Of a stretch of 64,000 bases of DNA, positions 63,906 through 64,000 are shown one piece after another. A model generated the notes under the pieces. That model was given only the letters and a program-made list of their open reading frames with translations. It was not told the origin of the DNA and did not search any database. The stretch is from contig NZ_BOOO01000017.1 in NCBI RefSeq assembly GCF_016863275.1, positions 235,578 to 299,577 of the forward strand, written 5' to 3'. Position 1 is the first letter of the stretch; every line of letters starts with the position of its first letter. The position numbers were made by a program, and so were the translations under genes. The DNA comes from Planotetraspora mira. GTDB lineage: Bacteria; Actinomycetota; Actinomycetes; Streptosporangiales; Streptosporangiaceae.

Positions 63906-64000
63906 CACCGGGGCACCGGGGCACCGGGGCACCGGGGCACCGGGGCACCGGGGCACCGGGGCACCGGGGCACCGGGGCACCGGGGCACCGGGGCACCGGG
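63906..64000. repeat. 8-bp tandem repeat running off the window
   Basis: The unit CACCGGGG repeats 11 full times plus seven bases, without error, to the last base of the window. It starts 72 bases upstream of the murD start codon. Its full length is not visible here. Confidence 0.97.

Noticed and set aside
63906..64000. Tandem repeat considered as a CRISPR array or as a coding Pro-rich repeat
   Set aside because: Units are 8 bp with no spacers, and the length is not a multiple of three, so neither CRISPR nor a stable coding repeat fits.

Overview
The window is high-GC DNA with dense genes on both strands, frequent GTG/TTG starts, GGAGG-type ribosome binding sites, Tat and lipoprotein signals, an RsrR-type Rrf2 regulator, an ECF41-type sigma factor and NB-ARC/TPR regulators. 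This fits the chromosome of a filamentous actinomycete, probably Streptosporangiales-like; the order is inferred from gene content only. I saw no rRNA, tRNA, CRISPR array or insertion sequence.

Layout. 1-2.5 kb: end of a LuxR-type response regulator, then an ABC-2 export pair whose promoter carries a 16-bp perfect palindrome. 2.7-6.9 kb: an MFS exporter fused to three carboxypeptidase-regulatory-like repeats, a YceI protein with one related repeat, and a MarR regulator. 7.2-11.6 kb: an NB-ARC/TPR regulator, a 39-residue Arg/Trp-rich micropeptide gene, and an ABC exporter whose likely GTG start overlaps the peptide's stop codon. 11.6-22.5 kb: M1 peptidase lipoprotein, dihydrolipoyl dehydrogenase, thioesterase, SDR, a second NB-ARC/TPR protein, a TetR-hydrolase pair divergent from a DsbA-like protein and LtrA. 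22.8-27.6 kb: atypical Ser/Thr kinase, orphan histidine kinase, acetyltransferase and a 69-aa orphan.

27.6-39.9 kb: a minus-strand carbohydrate block. It holds a GH2 enzyme with a duplicated discoidin-like insert, a formamidase-like protein, a small secreted or membrane protein, a GH110 alpha-galactosidase, and a CUT1 sugar ABC transporter preceded by a tiny coupled gene and a strong predicted promoter. 40-51 kb: truncated histidine kinase, LysR, a Tat-exported phospholipase C with a histidine-rich linker, VOC protein, DrrC/UvrA2-like ATPase, KdpD without kdpFABC or kdpE, and a DUF1445 hydro-lyase. 51.5-64 kb: secreted HNH nuclease, a YedY/YedZ-like molybdoenzyme with its cytochrome b, slipin, M20 peptidase, ECF41 sigma factor, two SDRs around a LysR, an RsrR/NmrA redox pair, and murD with an 8-bp tandem repeat just upstream.

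The strongest candidates for something undescribed are the Arg/Trp micropeptide-exporter unit (9675-11620) and the circularly permuted, duplicated discoidin insert inside the GH2 barrel (29153-30010).
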